DNA of 64,000 bases from the NCBI RefSeq assembly GCF_014529535.1, contig NC_050737.1:1121921-1185920 (forward strand), read 5' to 3'. Numbering within the stretch: the first letter of the stretch is position 1; every line of letters starts with the position of its first letter. A program made the translations under genes and the position numbers. Of this stretch, positions 58,515 through 64,000 are shown one piece after another. The stretch comes from Bradysia coprophila (taxonomy: Eukaryota; Arthropoda; Insecta; Diptera; Sciaridae). The notes under the pieces are model-generated. The model made no database searches, was not told the origin of the DNA, and saw nothing but the letters and a program-made list of their open reading frames with translations.

Positions 58515-60523
58515 ATGACTATTTTTTCTTATTTTTAAGAAGATAAAAATGTTTTTTTCTGTCGTTTCTTCAGATGTTGTTGAATGAAATTTGATTTTTA
58601 AATCTGAAGTCTTATTCTCTAGAGGGTCCATGAATCAGACACTTTGTAAAAGGAAATACCTATAGTCGATGAAACAGTGGCTTTCCGAAATTCCGTTAAA
58701 GGAACAATATCAAGGGGGCGATGAGCTGACGGACACTTCGTATATGACATTGACATATACTATATGTAGTGGAGTTTATGAAAAAGTGATTTTTAGCAAT
58801 TTCATTGAAGCGACAGTATCGAGTAGGTCTTTGAGTCGGTTGGTAAGGTATAAGGAACCGATTTAAAAATAATCAAAACGACTAAAAAAGTTGTCGATTT
58901 AGTTTTTGTCGATATTTTATGGAAATATAGTACAGAGATTCTTAGTGATGGGAAGTTATTAAGTAAGACAAAGAAAAAGTTCTAATGATGACTGATAGCA
59001 AAATTTAGCATAGAAACTGAATGATTTGGTTTCGATCTGTTGAAAATATTTATCTGAAAAAAGCAAGAGATTTTTGGTTATATTTCCGCCCGTTAAAGGT
59101 ATAAACGGCGACGAATCATATCATTTGGATGGCTATTCATCAAATCAAAATACTCTGTAGATTGAATTCACACCTACCATAGAACAGAAAATGAAGGGAC
59201 GAATGTGATGGATCTTTGCTGAATCTTTGATTAAAAAGCAAAGATTTATGTTAGCCTCTTTATTCTTAACTTAACTTTTTTTTAAATACAAAACTCTAGA
59301 CTAATAATGTAATTAAATTTAAAAAAAAACAAGATTAATTAAAAAATAGTTTTATCGCTGAGAACTTACAAACAAAAGTTTTATAATAAAAAATCTAATT
59401 CCACTACAAGAAATAGAAATTGTAAAACATTTGAACTATTTAATAATAAAATATTTAATGACCTAGCTGATAATCTTTGCCCTTCGCATCCCTAAGTCAC
59501 TTTCATTTCTGCGAATAATTTTAATAGTACTTTAGCCGCTAAATTCCCGGCGATATATTTTCTTTTTAATTGCAAGTGAGAAGCAACTTCAACAAATTAC
59601 GTCCCTTGTATTATATACCATTTTATTTGACAAAACGTTTGGTTGTGCTCTTTTCAACAAAATTGCCTTTTATCTTCCTAAATTTTCTATTTATATTTGT
59701 CTTATGCTTCTATCAATGGCAACAAGTCTTCATACTAGTATTGTCACAAGAAATTGATTCGATTCGATGTTACTCACATGTAATGAACTTTGTCATAAAA
59801 TGCCAGTCTGAAACGGTGATGTTTATTAAACTCATGCCCATAATTCGCAAGAATCGCCTAGATAAGACAACAATAACTTCTTTATGTATTCCAGGCATAA
59901 GTTATTACGCTACGGCTACAATCGTTTTTCTTCAAACTTCACTCACATTTCAGTTCTTAAAACCTGAGTAAATCCAATAAAAGGAACAATGTGCCAGAAA
60001 ATACAGACTGGAATTTTATGCATTCATACATTCTAAAAGCGTTGTTTCCATAAAAACACATTTAATGACCGTCAGCCGCTTAAAATCGATTAAAACAAGG
60101 CACTCCTAGCATTTAAGTTCATGAAAATTGGTGATTAAAATCTAACAGTGTACACGTACCATATTGTCGAAAATGTTGATAGTGTGAATGCCGATGAACT
60201 ATTGTACATACACTGGTCGATTTTGATCCATTCGTTAACACCTGTAAAGTGTGGTCAATTGCTAGGAATGCCTGGGTTGAGAGTAATTGAACATTGTATA
60301 TGTGCGTTAATGCATTATCAATATAATCGGCAATGATCCTTTTCCTAAAATTTCCGAGCGAAGATAATGCTTGACTTTAACTTCTTCAAATTCTTGGAAC
60401 CATCTTTTTGTTTAAGTTTTTTTTGTTTGGTTAGGTTATCAAATTTTAAATAGATTCGGTTTTTTGCTGTTTGACTAATATGTTTTGTGTGTTTCTTAAC
60501 TTTACACTGATTGATGAACAAAA

Positions 60524-60684
60524 CAAACGCACTTCAAGCAAAAGTGATACTCTAAATAGGGTACTGAAACTTGACAGTGCTCCATACAAAATTTTGCACT
60601 GTAAAAGAGTGGGGATAAAATTTCATACAAAAAGTACTCTATTTGGCAGCTGTCATAAATAGCACTTTTGCTTGAAGTGCGTTG
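60524..60684. mobile_element. MITE with ACAAAA target-site duplication
   Basis: A 161-bp element has 22-bp terminal inverted repeats: left CAAACGCACTTCAAGCAAAA, right inverted CAACGCACTTCAAGCAAAAG. It is flanked on both sides by ACAAAA (60518-60523 and 60685-60690). An inner inverted pair (ACTCTAAATAGGGTACT region against AGTACTCTATTTGGC) lies between. It encodes nothing. The short frames on both strands here come from the repeat. Confidence 0.7.
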
Positions 60685-61273
60685 ACAAAACACATAGTGA
60701 AATCAAGCAGGAGATAGTAGAGATTAAAGTGAGTCTACTTAAAGTTTGACGACTTTATTTACCAATTTCTGTTTTTGTGTTTTTTTAGTATTACAAAGAT
60801 TGATATAAAAATATATTTTTTTTATCTAGCTAGCTAGCTACTTTTTGGGCGATTTAAGTACGAATTCAGTTTTTTTTAATTTCATTTTTGCGCTAAAAGA
60901 GTTTTTGTTTTGATTTGCAAAAGTTTATCACTTCTTATCATTGTTTTGTTAATGTTCTGGTTGTAGGTTATGATATGGTTTTCCATTGCAAGAGTCAAAC
61001 ATTTAGATTCGTAAACTATGAATGTTTTCAGTGACGAAAAGACCTAACTACCTACAACTCTAACTATGTTTTATAATATTTTATACCACAAATCAAATGT
61101 GAGATAATTTTGTGCTTGCAGTTACCGTAGTGTCAAATAGAATCCCGTTCCGTTTTGCAGTTATGGTAATCTCTACAAAATTTATCACGTTGACTCTGTT
61201 CGCTTATTGACTCCAAAATCAAAATCTTGTTTCTTGGGTCATTACATGAGCTAACAGTTTTGTTATAAAACCC

Positions 61274-61426
61274 AACTCACTTGTGTGGCTTTTAGCAACA
61301 AGCTTCGGTAACTCTATTTTCGCAAGTGTAGAGTTTGTGTAGTCGAGCTGAAGGCGAGGCATACAACTACAATTGTCGAAAGGACATTAACCGAAGAAAG
61401 TTGCTCAAAATCACCCGAGTGAGTTT
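61274..61426. repeat. Foldback element with GC-rich tip
   Basis: AACTCACTTGTGTGGCTTTT then AGCAACAAGCTTCGGTAAC (61274-61312) is imperfectly inverted at 61386-61426. The centre carries a second hairpin, GTAGTCGAGCTGAAGGCGAG followed by GCATACAACTAC. Confidence 0.5.
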
Positions 61427-62658
61427 GTGGAACCTATACGAATACAGGCGACTGTATCATTATGTTATGTAGGATCTCACGTATCCACTAACAAACAAAT
61501 TGAAAGACTTTTAAACAAGATGTTTAGAGCCTTAATGAACAACTGTATGCTGGAATAAGTGTGACCGGCAATATTGTGCGTTTTATCAGAAAGAAGTGGC
61601 CGGAATTTTTGTTACTATAATATGCAGCACCAACTCTTATAACTCAGCATTGGAAAGACACATAATTTAACCACTGTAACCACTGCAATATTAATAATTG
61701 AATTTTACGTATCTTACCATGTAAAGGGTATATGGAATTCAGTGTCCGATAAATTGTTAAGCTCACGAGCTCTACAATGTATGAGTCTTGTTCATTCAGT
61801 CAATTCTTGAGAAGCTATACCGGCAACAGCTACAATTAAATTTCCATTTTTACATCTTAGACGCATTTTGTATCTTTCCACAACCAGGGGCAAAAATTGG
61901 AGCAATCATTAGTGTTATGAGATCGCAACAATCTGCTCATTACTCAGAAATTTTTTTTGCAGTACAGAAACTCTGTCGATCGTTTCATCACAACTTCTAA
62001 GTCTGTCAACTGAGACAATTAAGAACGTGCGATGGAATAATCCATTTAAGAAAAATTATGTTTTGTTTTATTCTAGCACTAGCATTCGGTGTTTGCTGGT
62101 GTATCAGTTGCATTTGATATGTAGTCGAAGAGTGGTTGAGTCGTTCGTAAAATTATCTAGCATTGCACGGATTGTGATGGGAGGCCATGCGGGACAGTGA
62201 TTCAGTGATTCAGTGATTAGTATTTTCTCCGTATACTTTTATGGATATTCTTCGCTTGCAAAGACCGAATTTATCTCACATTTTTCTGTAAAAAAAAATT
62301 GGGTTTTGTTTTTGCTATGAAGTCTGACCCTGTCAGTCAAAGTACAAATGTTTTTGCTAAAATGATTTTTCTATTTTAAGTAACTCGAGGTAATTTTAAA
62401 AATTATTTTTAGTTTTTGTCATATTTTTGAAATTTTTTTGTTTATGCTTAAAATTAGGACCGTTTTCGTTTTGTGGTCGGACGTCATTTTGTCATTATTT
62501 TTTTTTTTTTTAGAAATTTCTGCAGCTTCAACTAACTTTTATCCAAATTGAATATACGTCTACTACAATGTCAGTGTTTTTAAATTATTATCTTTAGCGA
62601 GAAACGAATTTGTATTCATCGAATGTAAACCAACACAAAACACATATGATGTTTGGTG

Positions 62659-64000
62659 TTATTCCATGAAATTTGTCATCTCTTCTTGCTGCTGTTTGTC
62701 TTCATTTTCTTGCTCCCTTTTTAATTTATTGCGTAAAATAAATGGCATAAAGCCCCATAAACTGGCGCCGGACAGCAAAATCAGTCCTAGTGTCGTGAAC
62801 AGCGGCGAATATGTATTAACTGCTTCGTACCAAACACCACACAGTGGCGGTCCGATCAATTGCAGTATACCGTTGACGAACAGACTGATACCGTATGACG
62901 ATGTTAAGCGTTCGGTTCCTAACATATCAGCCATTATGACTGCAGTGATTCCGACATATGTTCCACTTGCTAGTCCGAACAGCGCACAGCAAAGACTGAC
63001 CATGCTGTATGTAGTGAATAGCGGTAGTGTTGCCAGTGACAATCCCGACAAAGCGAGACCGCCAACAAAATACCATGTTTTTGGAATGAATCCCGTGTCG
63101 GAGAGAGCCGATCCACCGATTCTTCCGACTAAATCGAGCGCTGACACAATGGATAAGAGATAAGCACTGTAATCCTTATCGAATCCTAATGCTCCAGCAT
63201 ATGATGGAAGAAGAATGATGAAATTCGTATAGCCGATGGCATTCGTTGAATTCGATATTAAAATGACCAAATACGCTGGATCTTTCAGCAGAGACAGGTC
63301 CAGGAATTTCGGTTTCGCCTTTTCGTTCGCGTCTGATTTCTTTTTCGAACAGGACGATACCGGATTTATAGAGCTGGCTATTGATTTTAACGATAAATGC
63401 GATGCAAACTCTTGAGGTTGAAAGGACAGCGTTGAGCCGTGATAAGGCGTGCTGACATATTGAAAACTGCTCGTTGACGGAGACCGTTTTGGTTTACCAG
63501 AATTTCGTAGTTGATTTAGTCGGTTTAGCCTCGACGATTGTGAAAATCTGGAATTTTCTGGTACGGCGTATAGAGAAGGCGTAGAGCTCAGCTGGTTGGC
63601 GAATGTAGCTCGACTTGACTCTCGCACAGGTGTACTAATTTTCCTTTGACGATATTCTTCGGCCGATGATTTTCCATAATTTTGTACCACTGCTGCTGAA
63701 GCACTCCTCACGAATCCATTTTCAAAATTTTTTGGCAATTTTACAACATCTGCCGATGTCAGGCTATTTTTCGGTGTAACAACAGGCGTTTCATCAGACG
63801 TAATCATAAATTTTGGCTTGCTAGCATCGTCCCCATTGTTTTGTTCGGCGAATTCCATAATTATTCCATCGTCTTCCTCCTCGATAATGGCGTCCTCGAG
63901 CGTTTCCAATTGATTTTTCGGTACTCGTTTCAGATGCCTTTCAACCGGTTCATAAAAAATTGCAGCCACCCATGTGTTTAATGTGATTGCTCCCATGATT
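62659..64000 (-). CDS. Monocarboxylate transporter-like protein (SLC16), 3' part
   Basis: Major-facilitator transporter of the SLC16 (MCT) family; the typical cargo is lactate, pyruvate or other monocarboxylates with H+, in the plasma membrane. Only the last 446 residues or so are in the window. The frame stays open to the edge (ATG at 63996 is internal, ATC precedes it), so the N-terminal half with membrane segments 1-5 lies beyond. The visible part starts with the end of segment 6 (TLNTWVAAIFYEPVERHLKR). A Ser/Pro-rich cytosolic loop of about 210 residues follows. After KPKFLDLSLLKDPAYLVILI come six hydrophobic segments with the MCT-like DLVGRIGGSALSD and GTYVGITAVIMADMLG. A charged Gln/Glu-rich tail ends at TAA (62659). 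Family is confident; substrate and orthologue are not, because the diagnostic N-terminal motif is outside. Confidence 0.92.
   Translation of the reverse strand, partial: IMGAITLNTWVAAIFYEPVERHLKRVPKNQLETLEDAIIEEEDDGIIMEFAEQNNGDDASKPKFMITSDETPVVTPKNSLTSADVVKLPKNFENGFVRSASAAVVQNYGKSSAEEYRQRKISTPVRESSRATFANQLSSTPSLYAVPENSRFSQSSRLNRLNQLRNSGKPKRSPSTSSFQYVSTPYHGSTLSFQPQEFASHLSLKSIASSINPVSSCSKKKSDANEKAKPKFLDLSLLKDPAYLVILISNSTNAIGYTNFIILLPSYAGALGFDKDYSAYLLSIVSALDLVGRIGGSALSDTGFIPKTWYFVGGLALSGLSLATLPLFTTYSMVSLCCALFGLASGTYVGITAVIMADMLGTERLTSSYGISLFVNGILQLIGPPLCGVWYEAVNTYSPLFTTLGLILLSGASLWGFMPFILRNKLKREQENEDKQQQEEMTNFME

Larger units (their letters stand above)
57207..62658. other. Intergenic region between alpha-tubulin and the monocarboxylate transporter
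   Basis: There is no supportable gene. The tubulin promoter should lie in the first few hundred bases, and the 3' UTR of the transporter in the last few hundred. Between them are three hairpins (58231-58514), a MITE (60524-60684), a foldback element (61274-61426) and a short tandem repeat, CAGTGATT with TCAGTGATT, at about 62195-62218. The frame at 59570-59971 is the longest but is not recognisable. Confidence 0.55.

Noticed and set aside
59570..59971. 133-residue open frame on the plus strand, hydrophobic
   Set aside because: It opens with TTG, is rich in Phe/Ile/Leu as expected from AT-rich DNA, has no recognisable family motif and no splice partners. It could be a decayed receptor-like gene but nothing supports that.

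Overview
The window is AT-rich nuclear DNA from an insect, most likely a dipteran. It has multi-exon genes with GT-AG introns, many of them only 60-70 bp long, and long introns and intergenic stretches full of short palindromic repeats. The alpha-tubulin resembles the divergent maternal alphaTub67C class of flies. A nematoceran (lower Diptera) origin is an impression, not a demonstration.

Five protein-coding genes can be reconstructed exon by exon. (1) 6641-18060, minus strand: an SLC41 (MgtE-like) Mg2+ transporter of nine coding exons. A probable alternative first exon at 39587-39677 would make the gene about 33 kb long. (2) 42713-51279, minus: TMEM94 (ERMA), a P-type-ATPase-like membrane protein of 22 coding exons and about 1338 residues, including a small last exon that carries the conserved C-terminal GMNSPF. 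(3) 51951-54812, plus: a mitochondrial carrier of the SLC25A39/SLC25A40 (glutathione carrier) type, head-to-head with TMEM94. (4) 55506-57206, minus: a divergent alpha-tubulin, tail-to-tail with the carrier. (5) 62659-64000, minus: the 3' half of an SLC16 monocarboxylate transporter, cut by the window edge.

SLC41 and TMEM94 are neighbours in the same orientation and both belong to Mg2+-handling families. This is the most suggestive functional association here. The other genes look like ordinary neighbours, apart from the shared 670-bp gap between the divergent TMEM94 and carrier genes.

The rest is intergenic DNA (1-6.3 kb, about 39.7-42.6 kb, 57.2-62.6 kb) and SLC41 introns. These hold two tRNA-derived SINE-like units, several MITE-like inverted-repeat elements (two with convincing target-site duplications), a dispersed repeat with a common AATGAAGTAAAAGATTT core, a dispersed hairpin family, and a set of hairpins with unrelated arms but similar GC-rich tips. 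I saw no CRISPR array, rRNA, intact tRNA or complete transposase gene, and no clearly novel protein system.
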